DNA of 64,000 nt from Phoronis australis (taxonomy: Eukaryota > Phoronida > Phoronidae). Under the pieces are notes generated by a model. It was not told the DNA's origin and did not search any database. It saw only the letters and a list, made by a program, of their open reading frames with translations. Both the position numbers and the translations under genes were made by a program. The DNA lies in assembly GCA_002633005.1 (NCBI GenBank), contig NMRA01000290.1, positions 457,121 through 521,120 on the forward strand, written 5' to 3'. This document shows, piece by piece, positions 29,401 through 41,032 of the stretch (positions are counted from its first letter, which is position 1; each line of letters starts with the position of its first letter).

Positions 29401-32265
29401 TTGTTTTGTTTAACCATCCTTTGTCAGAAGAAATAATGTGAATTAGCATTCCACAATTGAACTGTGACTGCGGCAGAGTGCATGAGCTGTTTGTTTTGGT
29501 GTCTCTAACTTGAAACTATTGTTTAAGGTTATGTAGAACCATATTGACCAGTTTGCGTATTTAGTCAAATATCTACAGAACAACAGATTTTATACCAGTT
29601 AATGTACATATTTTCTGAAAGTATTTAAGGAGAATGCCACTCAAAAAACAACCTAGTTTATATCAATTTAGATCGAGTAGTTCCACTCGATAACAGCAAG
29701 TACAGCTCTTTTACCTGATACCTGACGGCAGACGGAGGTGTTAAAATTAACCAATGACGTCAGAGGTTCGAATGCTGTCTGTTCAGCAGTTCACAACACG
29801 CTTACTGGTGTCAGCTTATCGCTCAAATTCATCGTTTTACACCAATAAATCATCAAAGCTTGATGTATAACCCTTTTAAATACGTCCAGTTATTGAACAA
29901 ATTTATTTCGCTATTACGGATTTCAGGTATTTGAACGTACCGTAGCCAACAACTGAAGTTCGGTAGGCCAATTGACCAAAGTCGGTTGCAGAGTTTGGGG
30001 TCTGTTCCGTGATAAATTCAAATTATTCGTCCGTGAAATACAGACAGGAGAACATAGCTGTGTGTTGTAATTTTAGACTTGCGATTTTTTCAGTTCTAAA
30101 CACACAAAACGCTTGCCATCCCGATCAGTGGCTCGGAACCTGATCAGGCCCATCGCTGGCGTACTGAAAACCTCATGAACATAAACCAGCCAAAGTTGGA
30201 AACTAAACTTGCAGTCATGAAAAGACTATACTAGTGAGCCAAAGAAAAAATGTGCATGTGATTATTTTGGTGAATTAGCCGCGAAATTACCAGCTCGACG
30301 GGGCCGTGAAGTCAGGTTCATTAGGCCTACCGACCCTTCCTCAGAACCATCAAGGCAAAAGTTGTACGGTAACAATGATTCGAATTATGAATATGAATAT
30401 CTAAATAAAGATTCCCCTAACGTCTGACCATAGGATATAAAATCGAGTTGTTTCGAAATAGCTTTCTGTCAGCAAACACTGAATTAGCATGCGCTCACAC
30501 GGACTCGGTGCCTGATCAATCAGTTTATTGCATCTAAAGCCAGTAATGCAGTGGTTTATTCATTGCAGGCTTCTCAAAACATTTGCACCCATGAACACTC
30601 CAAAGCTTTACAAACTGTATCTAACGAGACAGACTTTGTTTCAGATTTGTATAAGAATAATTTATTTTGAAACAGAACGCAAAATGATAAACGTCAACGT
30701 GGCAACTCCCAATCCTGACTTAGGCGAGTACTCATCCGACGAACATTTCACAGGTCGATCATTAGGTTTCACAGGCTATCAGTTCGAACCGTAATACACT
30801 GATCAAGAAATAATAGAGGGGCTCCGTGAACATGCATAGACAACAGAACAATGGATAGTTCTGAAAACTGTTTAAATGACTTGTCATGGTGTCAGTGAGC
30901 TAACTGCATGGTAACAGAAATGACTGACGCTTGTATTTGCTACCACGAAATTCCGAAAGTGAAATCTTTCTTGGAGAAGCGTGGATGTGTCTCACGGACG
31001 ATCCTGATTTTGCATCGCATCTAAACAGAGGTGTGCTTACGACGTTTTTTTGGGGCTGAGAAAAAGAACTGACAAAAACATCCTACACCCAGAGGACCAA
31101 ACAGAAGCCTGATGAACCAGTCAGTCATCAAACAGGTTATATAAAACATTATGTTCTCATGCCTTGAATGAATTGCAATTGTTTATGTTTTCATGGCCAA
31201 CTACAATTCTCCGTAATCAAAAACTGATCAACAACCGATCCAACAAAATGCAGGCCACTGACAGACACGGAGAAGTTTCACGGCCTCATACTTGGTATTA
31301 ACGGCACACTTTTCAATCTTCACTACCCTGAGCCACTTCCAAAGCATTATGGGCTCTCGAGAAATTCGAAAAAACGGTATACACGCTTTCCTCACAGCTA
31401 CTTATTTTGCATAAGCTGGAACGATACACCACACCATAACGGCACTCACTCGGCTGAAGAACCACTGACGTCGCTGCGTCGTTTCTCACCTTCCTCATAG
31501 GTTAACGTGGCGAGTTACGATCGACCATATACCAGGTGAAGTGGATATAGACCGTCACGGTAAAAAAGACACATTAAATCGGGTGGCATTCTCCTTGAAG
31601 CCTGTAGAATTTAAATTTTGGCATTTTACTAATCTGCCATTGAGTCACGTGACCGTGTCTTTTCATTAAAATTTAGGTAAATTGATAGCTAGGCAATGGT
31701 AATTTTGTATGATAAAAATCTTTAAGACAACATCTCAAAAAAGCTTTTACAGTTTCTAAAATATTTCGTTTTGTGCCACTTCAGATTTTTTTTCATGAAA
31801 ATCATGCAAGTCCCGTTTTTTATAGGACCTCGTGCAAAAGCGGAACATTTTAAAATCAATTTCTAAGAGCATTTGAAGAACTGTGCATAAAACAGTATAT
31901 GAAAATTTCATCCGGTCAGTCATTTCTGAAATGTTCTGAAATTTTGTAATTTTTCTATGGTCCTTCATAACCTTAAGTTGTTGATTTGGGCCACCGAAAG
32001 TGTACAGTATCTTTAATTTGTTAAAGATAACCATAAACTATTTGCTTTTTCCATTTTCATTTCTCTCGCTATTTCAGATGATCATCGAATCCTCGTAGAA
32101 CCTTCATGTGGGTCTGCTCTGGCTGCTGTATATTCAGATACTCTCAAGAAGTTGCAAGATTCACAGAAATTGGGGCCGGTGAAATCAGTCGTCGTCGTTG
32201 TGTGTGGAGGCAACGGTGTGAATTTGGATTTGCTTGAGAAATGGAGGAAGGAATTTGATTTATAG
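23460..32265 (+). CDS. SDS: L-serine dehydratase / L-threonine deaminase, six exons, 321 aa
   Basis: PLP enzyme that deaminates L-serine to pyruvate (and threonine to 2-oxobutyrate) in the cytosol. Exons 23460-23615, 25242-25394, 26062-26177, 26757-26984, 28439-28563 and 32078-32265 join without a phase conflict; 321 residues against about 328 in the mammalian enzyme. Start ATG lies in a strong context (gccaccATG). Key features: Schiff-base lysine K42 in GGSFKIRG; substrate loop SSGGNAGM (64-71); glycine-rich phosphate-binding GGGG (168-171) in CVGGGGLLCG; the PPFDHPDIW segment; VEPSCGSALAAVYS in the last exon; and VVVCGGNGVN near the C-terminus. All catalytic motifs are intact. The SDS/SDSL distinction cannot be made by eye. 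The last intron (3.5 kb) carries repeats. Confidence 0.96.
27587..27616. repeat. CA microsatellite
   Basis: An imperfect (CA)n run in intron 4 of the serine dehydratase gene. It gives rise to spurious Cys/Val-rich ORFs on the minus strand. Confidence 0.9.
28235..28740. repeat. Two possible tRNA-derived SINE fragments
   Basis: Near 28235-28290 (plus) a patch resembles tRNA A- and B-box spacing (GTCACTGAGTGGTCAGAG, later TTTGATTCCTGG). Near 28680-28740 a minus-strand patch contains GGTCCTGAGTCC preceded by a possible anticodon-arm palindrome. Neither folds into a full functional tRNA by eye. They are probably SINE heads. Confidence 0.3.
29627..31596. mobile_element. 1.97-kb insertion bounded by 14-bp perfect inverted repeats
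   Basis: The left end AAGGAGAATGCCAC (29627-29640) is exactly inverted at the right end (31583-31596). The flanking sequence on both sides belongs to one interspersed repeat, which runs without interruption at 22150-22570, so this block is an insertion. The flanks read TTAA on the left and TTGA on the right, compatible with a decayed TTAA target. The interior has no transposase; the longest coding-like stretch is a 36-residue ORF tail at 30684-30794. Likely a non-autonomous DNA transposon, possibly piggyBac-like; the superfamily is unproven. Confidence 0.7.
31597..31990 (+). repeat. Right part of a split interspersed repeat (left part 29520-29626)
   Basis: Shares GTAGAATTT..AATTTTGGC and the block AATCATGCAAGTCCCGTTTT...GTGCAAAAGCGGA with the intact member at 22150-22570, and with an inverted member near 61440-61720. 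No coding potential. This is an old multi-copy element interrupted by the 1.97-kb insertion. Confidence 0.65.
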
Positions 32266-35200
32266 CAGAGTAGTATTCTGCTGTAGTGACTTTTGAAGAA
32301 GTTTTCACCCACGAATATGAATAGAGTGCCAATTCATGTGTGTTTCATTTGTCAAATGATAGCTATTTCTGACGAAATAACCGATTCTTCCAAGCAAGCT
32401 CACCAGTTGGTACGTAATATACTTTAAAGTATGTTTTCTCTCATAATTCCGCGGTTTTATTATCATCATGATTGCTCTAAGTATATTATAATTATTATTA
32501 ATCTGAGAAATATTTTTATAAAGAAAGCTGTTGTTTTGTATGTCAAAATACAACTTCACAAGTTAGAGAAATGTAATTTATTTATCATTGGTTGTCAATA
32601 ACATGTTTGGGAAAAATGTTACAAGATAACTAATATAAAGACATTGAACAATGTGTACACAAGCAATTTTCAGAAAAACTGGAATGTCCATCTGAGGCTG
32701 GGTGTATGTAATGTAGCGCCTATCACAGATGACTTGAAACAAGCAATACTTTTGACAATACATCTTGGCTATTTTAAAGAATATGGTAACCTAGCCTTGG
32801 TACAAAGCTGAGCAAAAATGACTGCTAAAATATTGTAATTTTTGTATTTTCCAAACGCTCCCTACAATATAATTAAAAATATTCAAAATTTCATCATGGA
32901 TTCATAATAACACCAGTACAATATAAACTCTCCAAACAATGATTAGTAAATTTTTTCTTCCTGTTTTTTGAAAGTTGGTAAAATAAAATTTCATTGGTCA
33001 GTGAAATTGAGTTCTAAATTGAAGAAACTTGACCATGTGTGCATCAGTACATCTGAGATTCAACAAATAAGAGCTGTAGTAAAACCTTCACAAATTCCTT
33101 TAATTTATGGTAAAACCTCTCCAATTAAGGACAAAATCGAAATTTCGTTTTCTCATTTTTAGCAAACAATAAATAGCACAAAATTAATGCTTTTCCATTT
33201 TTAAGTTTTATACGGTTGCTACCACCAGACACCATTTCAAAGGATTGTGGTCATCAATAATGCTAGAAGCTTTTGAAAAGTAAAAAGATGGCAGTTATTT
33301 TTGTCCAAAATTGGAGAAATCTTACCATATATTCAAATACTAAGACTTCTCTGATAAGTTAAAACAATGTAAGTTAGGCAATTGCTGCCACAAATTCTTT
33401 TGCCACATCAAGACATTACCATTCATTTCACCCTCCACCCAACAAATGATACGAACCAGGTGAGTGTGTCACAACGACACACCACCTCTCTAACATGCTC
33501 CCTTTATCATGCCACACAGATGGTCTCAAAACAAAAAATGTGAGCATGTAAATGAAGGCACACTTCTTTTGCAACATCACAACATGATAGTAATTCTGTG
33601 AAAAATGAATGCTCAAGGTAAACCTACTAAGCTTTGCTGTGTAAAGCCAAAAGCAGAACATGAGTGTATAAAGAATGCTCGCTTAGCAACAGAAGTGGTC
33701 TTTCACACATCATACTGTCTCTGCCTTTGACATCTGACAACAACGATACTTGGGAATTATTGTTAAGCTATTCGAAACGAACTTCTTGATTTTACAAAGA
33801 TGTTAAAATACAAATAATATCACTTTGACCAATACAGGGTTCAAAATATAACGACCATCATGGAGCCCTACAAAAATGTTTACGGTAAACTTAAAGTGTG
33901 TAAGAATAAGAAATTTGTAAATACTTAATGCAACAGATCTCAAGGAGAAACAGCATATACAAAACCTATGATATTCTAACACAATATAAATAACAACAAA
34001 TGTCTGCCTTTTATGGTCAAAATATGAATGTTTCAAAGCCTTTCTGAAGAATTGGGTAATAATAAATACAACAATAAATATTTCTGAAATAGGCCTAACT
34101 CTTAACAAATGTAAGAGATGTTTGGCACTTGGTTTTCAGGTTTTTAAACATTAAAGCTATATTAAGCACTACATCGGTAATTGGTTGGCATGGAACTCAC
34201 AAGTGTCATCTTTGGTTTAATAAACCAGTTCATTCTAATTTTATCTTACTTTGAAGTTGGCCAGTTTTGACCCGCTCAATATAGTGACTGAAATCATGAC
34301 TCATTCAAATTTGGCATCAGTATATTATGACTCAGCTTTGATATAATATCAGAATTCAACTTGCTTTCCAAAAGGAAGCAAATACATCTACTAACTGAAA
34401 CTAGACGTGAACGAAGTAATTTTAATTGGTCATTGCCAGCCAGTATGGCTTCAATATTACAATAGGCCTCACATGCCTCCTGAGTCCCCTGAGGCTTGGT
34501 AAAAAGGTATGATGAAATCCATAACAGGAAATGGGTTGTTTCAATGGTAATGCTTCACTATTTACCACACAATATGGCAGGTAAGTGAACTTTTAAGTTG
34601 TCAAATTTTGCAACAAAAGCAAATTAAGTATCGCTTAGCCTCTATAGTTAGCTTAGTTTGTAGTGTGCAGATAACATAAAACAACTTTTGGTAAAGTTTC
34701 CAATGTTAAGCAACATTGTAACTAGCCTTTGAAAAATAGGAAACCGAGAATTTTGGCAATTAAAGAATTACCATACACTTATGATTACAAACTCTGTGTG
34801 CAAATATAGTGTCGAGTAAATTTCTCCCACCACTTGAGAACAATATCTGGCATGATAAGACACAAAGCATAGATTTCAGGCAAGTTGCACAAGTAAGAAT
34901 CTCATATGGAATAAATAGAATTTTAAAAATACACAATGTTCTCTTAATTCAAGAAAGACTGCAAAAAACATAACTGAGCCAATATTATCCACCATTAATT
35001 AAACATCACGGTAGTGGTGGTCAGTTAATATATAGAATGATTAGGCTTGCAAAGGGCAATATAACAGTAACCACAACACAATATCCCAGTTGACATAAAC
35101 AGTTGTAAAAACTATTGGGTGTAAATAGATGACAACACGTTTATCACCAAGCTACTCAAAGTTTACTACATCCAAGTGGGGTAGCAACTGTTTCTGTTGA

Positions 35201-35390
35201 GAGTTCAGCTGTTCCTGTTTTCAGTCTTATAGGACTTTAATAAGAGTAACACAAAGTGTTGAAATACATCTACGCAAACGATATGCTACTAGGGATGTTT
35301 TTTAGAATCAAATAACATATCAAGTACTACAGAATGCAGCATAAGTCAAGTCCTGCTGAAACAAGGCAAGTTTTATTGCCTCCTTGACAC
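32266..35390. other. Serine dehydratase 3' flank and long gene-free region
   Basis: No exon-like ORF, no recognisable domain and no transposon end in this AT-rich 3.1 kb. The first part must contain the serine dehydratase 3' UTR; I find no clean AATAAA close to the stop. The next gene on the right (42802-58388) runs on the other strand. Confidence 0.4.
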
Positions 35391-36200
35391 AAACTTTTAA
35401 GGCAAATTTTGTGAACATCCATCAGAAAGCTAGTTAGTGGAGCAATGTGCAAAGAAAACCACTAGGGGGTGCCAGAGTAGTCAGATTCATCACAAAATCA
35501 ACACCTGGCGTACTCTCCTCAATTAAAACACATAATTATACCAAATTTCACGAACACCCATCAACGAACTCAGTAGATATGAAGGCATTGACAAAAAGCA
35601 TCTGAGGCACCAGGGACGCCACAGTCGTTGGACCCATCCAAAAATGTAGGTCAACCGTGATCATCTTAATAGGAATACATTTATCAAATTTCAAGCACTT
35701 TGTCGGATAGCAAGGCGGATTCCAAACATAGACGCAAAAATGATAAAAATGACAACTAGGGGGTGCAGAATGCATTGAATCCATCCCAAAATGGGAACGT
35801 GTCACTGCCCCCTTAATATAAAAAGGTATTTGCCAGATTTCATGAAAATCTATCAAGGAATTAGTTCACAGATAGAGACGCATACACTAAGAATAGTTAC
35901 CTAACTTATCACAGTAGTTCAAAAATTGAAGTCAACCACGCTCATCTCAAGAGAAACACATCTGTGAAATTTCACAACGATCATTCAAGCGGTTTGGCGA
36001 AAAGCAAGCTAGAAGCAGACACCAAAAACAGAATGTAAAAATAATAAAAACAGCCACTATTAAACGCAGATAAACATTATAATTCGTCAAAAATTGGAAA
36101 GGTATTGTTGTCTCCATAATAGAAACCTATTTGCCACATTTCACAAAAATCCGTATCCAGAACTCAGCAGATATATCATTTGGCCTGGGGTCTGAAATCG
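35390..36200. repeat. Diverged tandem array of ~145-bp units
   Basis: The motif CCACTAGGGGGTGCC-AGTAGTC-ATTCATC recurs with drift near 35460, 35611, 35753, 35905 and 36053, a spacing of about 142-150 bases. Each unit also carries a CATGAAAATC-like word and a GATAcagaggcaaac-like word. This is the same family as the large array at 55700-58215 and the single unit at 42110-42310. Confidence 0.65.
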
Positions 36201-36331
36201 TCTCCAAATAAGTTGCTATACCGGTAATTGCTTATTGGTAAAGGAAGCTTTCACAATTATCGCTCATAAGCGTAAAAACATTAGGTGTTTGAGAGGAAGG
36301 GGCTTACTGCTACTGTACACTTTCAACATTA

Positions 36332-36372
36332 TAAAAATGTTGATGCTGAATAACAGAACATCAACATTTTTA
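36332..36372. other. 14-bp perfect stem, 13-base loop
   Basis: TAAAAATGTTGATG (36332-36345) pairs perfectly with CATCAACATTTTTA (36359-36372). The stem is too short and AU-rich for a confident microRNA precursor. It may be a transposon end or chance. Confidence 0.4.
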
Positions 36373-36520
36373 ATAGCTTTCCACATTGTAACAGCATGAC
36401 GAAACTACCAACAGCAGAAATGTTGCCAAGATTCAGCCAGGCAAAAACTAAATAGTCTTGAAGGGATTGTTTGAAAATAAAGTTTTATTTTGATGGTACG
36501 CCACTGTGCAGACCAACACT

Positions 36521-37161
36521 TGTCGTGTCACATAGGCTCATTCTGCCTTACTCTCCCTTTCTGGATTAGTTTTTAAGTATCTCGTTAGATGTCGCTATGA
36601 GATTGCCATTATGGACGCCGCATGCTCGGAACTGTTTTTACTAGAGTTATTTTAGTTATTCCTAGAATTTGGCCTTGTTACAGAGGATAGTTTGTAAGTA
36701 GTTTGTTATTTAGTCATGTTTCCTTCCGTTCTTGTAGGTATTTGCTTCAGCATTCTCGTAATTTCAGTACTGTAGGTTTATTTGCCGTCTTTTCGATCTG
36801 CCATTGTTTGCTACTGATTTGTAGGATCCCTCATTGTGGTGCATTTCTCTACTAGTTCAGAGTATTTGACTTTCATTACTGTTTATTTAGATTAAGGAAT
36901 TCGCAGTATTATTCTTGCAGTATTTGCAGTACCTATTCTCCAAATATTTCTAGATATTCCTTTGGTGTAGCTCGGTCTCTTTAGAAATTATCTCCCCTTA
37001 TTTCATTGGACTTTGTCCTTGTCTTGTGTGGGGTTTGTTTTATCTTCCTCTTTAGCGCTCTTGTATGCCTTTGTAAATAGCACAGCATACTGACACTTTT
37101 CATTGTTTTCCTTCAGTTTTCACTAGCTTACAATAAATGATCCACTTCTGGAATTGTTGTA
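36521..37161 (+). repeat. 5' LTR of the BEL/Pao element
   Basis: Begins TGTCGTGTCACATAGGCTC and ends near CTGGAATTGTTGTA. It aligns with 41033-41665 throughout, with on the order of twenty small differences by eye. Shared landmarks include GGCCTTGTTACAGAGGATAG, GCTCGGTCTCTTTAGAAATT and AATAAATGATCCACTTC, the last of which may be the poly(A) signal region. Confidence 0.92.
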
Positions 37162-37348
37162 TTTATTGTTTAAATTCATTGTATAGATCATATGTTTAGA
37201 AGAACTTTAAACCTATTGATGCAGATCAATACAAAGGTACAGCGACCCCTGGCGAGGACTTTGGTGACATCCCTGCCCCTACATGACAGGACCGTCAGTG
37301 AAAAAAACTTCCAAAACAGAAACGAAGTTCCAACCAAAACACTACTAA

Positions 37349-37775
37349 ATGGCTGAGTCTGAACAATCTAACAAGCTAGTTGAGTCTACTGGACGTCTGC
37401 AAACACTCACCGAGAAGGGTGAAGACCTCCACATGCAAGAAGTCGACCGCCGCTCTAAGAGACTTAACAAATTAATTGCAGAAATTGATCATGACATTTT
37501 AAGCAGTGCCACCTGCCCCAATGTGGTCTCCTCTATCCAGTCCATACAGCAGGACCTGGAGGAAAAGCTGAATTTGTTTAACGAGTACTCTTTGGAGTTT
37601 GTGGACTCGTGCATCAAAACACAGCCCTTAGCCAGGAGCGACTCAAAGAGCATGAGGCCAATGCTGAAATTATTTTAAGAAAAGGGAAGTCAGTTATCTC
37701 AAAGCTTCAACATACTTCGGAATTGTTACAAGATGACACCAGATCGGCGTTGACGTCAAGGCTTTCTAAACAGCG
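37349..37775 (+). pseudogene. BEL/Pao gag, N-terminal fragment
   Basis: An ATG at 37349 opens a 109-residue reading frame rich in charged helix (TEKGEDLHMQEVDRRSKRLN). A shift near 37610 moves the reading to another frame that continues with heptad-like charged sequence until the non-LTR insertion near 37775. The coiled-coil character matches the N-terminal gag of BEL/Pao elements. It is non-functional because of the shift and the insertion. Confidence 0.7.
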
Positions 37776-39567
37776 TCCTGGATCCTAGAATCTTGGCCTA
37801 TAGGGAGGGCTATAGTTGTCAATATGCACTACTCAGGCTCACAGAGACCTGAAAGTCAGCCCTTTAAGTGCCACGCTGGAGCAGTAATGATGGACCTCAG
37901 AAAGGCATTTGACTACCTCACACATGAGCTGATTATATCAAAGCTGTCAGTCTATGGCATGTCTGATGAGGGATGTGCTTTGATATGGTCCAACCTATCC
38001 AATTAGCCAAAGGGTAAAACCAGTGGCGGATTTGGAGGGGGGCCAAGGGGGCCATGGGACCTCCTAAAATTCTCCAAGATTCCATTGGGCAGTTCGGGAG
38101 ACCCAATGTCTGACAGGCAAAATCTTGGCTAATACTCTGCCCTGGCTCCCCCCTAACTCAAAATCCTTGATCCGCCCATAGAAACTGTCTGAATTTTTCA
38201 GTAGCTGGCTCTGTCTTACGAAAGGCATTCCCCAAGGCTCACTGCTAGGGCCTGTACTTTTTAATGTTTTTGTAAATGATCTCTATTCTGCGATTAAAGA
38301 CTCAAACCTTGTGAACTATGCGGATGAAAACACAATCTCTGTCATTAGAGACTCCAGGGCCGAGGTCATTAGGACTTTAACATCAGAGTCGGAGATTGCG
38401 ATCTCATGGTTCCGGGATAATATGATGGAGGCCAACTCATCAAAGTTTCAGGCCATTATGTTCAATGGCAGCAGTGCCACTAGATTCTGGATCGGAGATG
38501 ATATCATATCCTCTGAAGACACCGTGGTATTGCTGGGTGTCACTTTGGACAAACAGCTAAGTTTTGCACAGACATCAGAGTTCTCTGTCAGAAGGCTGCG
38601 GTGCAGCTTAGTGTCCTTCAAAGGCTGTCAGGACAGCTTGACCATGTGTCACGGATGGCTATTTTTCGACGTTTTTGTCCTGTCACACTTTAGTTACTGT
38701 AACTCAGTGTGGCATTTCTGCAGCGCGAAGAACACTGTAAAACTCGAGCGCCTACAGTACAGGGCACTCAGATTTGTGTATCAGGACTGGAATGCGAGCT
38801 ACACTGAACTCCTCGCTAGAGCAGATCTCCCGACCCTTGAACTGTCTAGAAAGCACGCTATCCTTCTAGAGGTATACAAATCATATCATCATTTGTCACC
38901 CCCTTTTATGTGGACCTCTTTGAGGAAAAAGCGTCTCATTATAATCTGTGGTGGCATTACTGCGTCATTTTATCTTCACTTGAGAATGAAACAAGTATGA
39001 TTCGAAATATCGTGTGTCTTTTAATTATGTCGCTAGGTCAGTTACTGTGTCTGTGTTCAGTTGAGAGTAGAGTTTTGTTCCGAAAGTACGAACGCAACGG
39101 AACAAAGACTGTGAACAATGAAAAGTGTTGTGCATGTAACAAATTCATTATAATCTGCGTAATAAACCTGTGCTACGTGTGAAACATTGTCGAACAGTGC
39201 GCCAAAGTTTAAACTCTTTATCAGTGTGCCAAACTCTGGAACTCTCTTCCAAATGAGGCCAAGTTCATGGACTATAAACTTTTTAAGAATTTTATTAAAT
39301 CTTGGACAGAACCCCCGTGCAGGTGAGGGTATGCAGATTTTAAATCTGGTGTGTATGTATATGTGTGTGCATGCCATACTTTCATGATATCTTATTAATA
39401 TGTGTTTTTTCTCATCTTGTTATATGTTTTGTTTTATCATTATTTTATTGTTCATTATTTATGCTTTTTATGTTATTATTCACAGTCGGTGATATTAGCC
39501 TTCGGCTAGTGTTTGTCTGTTTTGTCAAACTGACTATTAATAAAGAGATTGATTCATTTGATTGATT
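37775..39567 (+). mobile_element. 5'-truncated non-LTR retrotransposon inserted in BEL gag
   Basis: Reverse-transcriptase words appear in order: GYSCQYALLRLTET (~37806, in a shifted frame), MMDLRKAFDYL (37888 on), then IPQGSLLGPVLFNVFVNDL (~38226-38284), then YADENT (the YxDD-type site reads ADEN here). The 3' part (38311-39000 and pieces to ~39340) matches the usual C-terminal domain, with LWNSLPNEAKFMDYKL recognisable near 39238. The 3' end is a TGATTCATTTGATTGATTG tail, typical of CR1/L2/Jockey-like groups. Stops, shifts and a nested element kill it. A stretch near 38985-39220 interrupts the C-terminal reading and may be a further insertion. Confidence 0.85.
38021..38181. mobile_element. 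161-bp TIR element nested in the non-LTR element
   Basis: The left end CAGTGGCGGATTTGG and the right end (reverse complement CTATGGGCGGATCAAGG) form imperfect terminal inverted repeats. AAAC occurs just before the left end and again just after the right end. Removing the block restores continuity of the reverse-transcriptase reading on either side (LSN.. before, FFSSWLCLTKGIPQG after). G- and C-rich subterminal blocks resemble those of the 19483-19628 element. Confidence 0.75.
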
Positions 39568-40052
39568 GAAGAAAACCGATCACAAATGAAAGCGGAAGAA
39601 GCTCGTAGCCGCCTCAAATATACAGAACAAGCAGCGGCTATAACTAAGAAAAAGGCACAACTTCTTCAGGCTCAACAGGAGCTGGAGACTGGCCTGGAAT
39701 TGCTAAAACATGGAGAAGAGTTAGCCGAAGCCCAAGTGAGGTTGGAGATGGGGTTAGAATCAGACGTCACAGCAGGTTTCAGGAACTTGCCCACACTGCA
39801 GCCACCCAATCCCAGTAAAATAGAAAACGAAACAAAAACCCCAATGCCTCACCCTTTGTAACAATGGCACCTGGTCCTGTTCCTCGACTGGATGCGCCCG
39901 ATAAACTTGCAGTGTCACTTGCTTGGCAAGCCCTGCCGAAGTGCCACCCCAACGTGTTCAATGGAGACGCAACAGTATTTTACCCCTGGCGTAATTCTTT
40001 CAAGGCAGTGCTTGGGGATGCTAATATTCATCCCAAGATGTCTGACCTACCA
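39567..40052 (+). pseudogene. BEL/Pao gag, second fragment
   Basis: Reading resumes after the non-LTR tail with a charged helix (QMKAEEARSRLKYTEQAAA and following), a Pro-rich linker, then the gag core word PNVFNGDATVFYPWRNSFK. The reading passes from the 39562 frame (stop at 39859) to the 39864 frame. It then meets the integrase region at about 40050 with no protease or reverse transcriptase between. Confidence 0.75.
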
Positions 40053-40980
40053 GAGGATAGGACTGAGCCTACGCCCCCCTTCACTAATGTTGGTTGTGAC
40101 GTTTTTGGACCTTGGTCAGTTCTTACCAGAAGAACTAGAGGTGGTTCCACTGACTGATGGGGTCTGGTTTTTACCTGCCTGTACAGTCGAGCCATTCATA
40201 TTGAGTTGCTGGAATCGATGGATACTGATGCCTTCATTTGTGCTCTACGTCGATTTGTTGCCATTCCAGGAGCTATCACTAGGTGTGTGATGTGACCAAG
40301 GAAGCACAAGCAGAACTGGAAAGGGCCCTGGGAGAGTTAAACCAGGAGAGAATCTGCAGTCACCTCTTCGCCCAAAACTGCGAGTAGATATTCAACCCTC
40401 CTCATGCCTCGAACTTTGGAGGAGTCTAGGAAAGGCAAATCTCCACCTATATGGTATGCTTGTTGGCTTGGGAAGTCCTCAACTGACCCATGAGCTGCTA
40501 TCGACGCTTCTACCTGAAGTCTCCGCTATTGTCAACACTCGACCAATGGCTACCATTTCTACTGACGTTGAGGTTGCAGAACCATTGTCCCCGTCTGTGC
40601 AGCTCCCTATGAAATCACGTCCGATTAACTCTCCTTTAGGCAATTTCATGCAGCAGGACCAGTACAGTCGTCGACGTTGGAGGCGAGTGCAGTACTTAGC
40701 TACTCAGTTTTGGGTACGATGGCGACCAGAATACCTGGGGAATCTCCAACGATGTGAGAAGTGGCAACAAGTGCGTAGGATTATCTCAGTTGGTGATGTG
40801 GTACTTATGCGCGACCAGGATGTACTTCGCAGTGAATGGCCACTCGGAAGAGTTACGGAGACCTTCAACTCTGATGATGGTATCGTGGGGAAGGCTTGTG
40901 TGGAGACCGCCCCTGATGGAGTCAAGAAGACTTACACTCAGCCTGCTAAAGAACGTATTGTTTTACTTCAAGACAATTGA
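40052..40980 (+). pseudogene. BEL/Pao integrase remnant
   Basis: Shows TPPFTNVGCDVFGPW, then RAIHIELLESMDTDAF (~40190), FNPPHASNFGG (~40393-40425) and a 174-residue open C-terminal part (40456-40978) with QYSRRRWRRVQYLATQFWVR and GDVVLMRDQD, typical of the BEL/Pao integrase C-terminus. Stops at about 40155 and 40386, a shift near 40285 and loss of the segment around the second catalytic Asp show decay. Confidence 0.85.
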
Positions 40981-41032
40981 CTGTATTTCGTATTCTGGCA
41001 CTTTTGTAAAGGCTTTGCCTTTAGGAGCGGAG

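Noticed and set aside
33803-34108. 101-residue minus-strand hydrophobic ORF
   Set aside because: AT-rich sequence giving Phe/Ile-rich translation by composition; no Met context, domain or neighbours to support it.
36332-36372. MicroRNA precursor
   Set aside because: Only 14 paired bases with a 13-base loop; shorter than a typical animal pre-miRNA stem.
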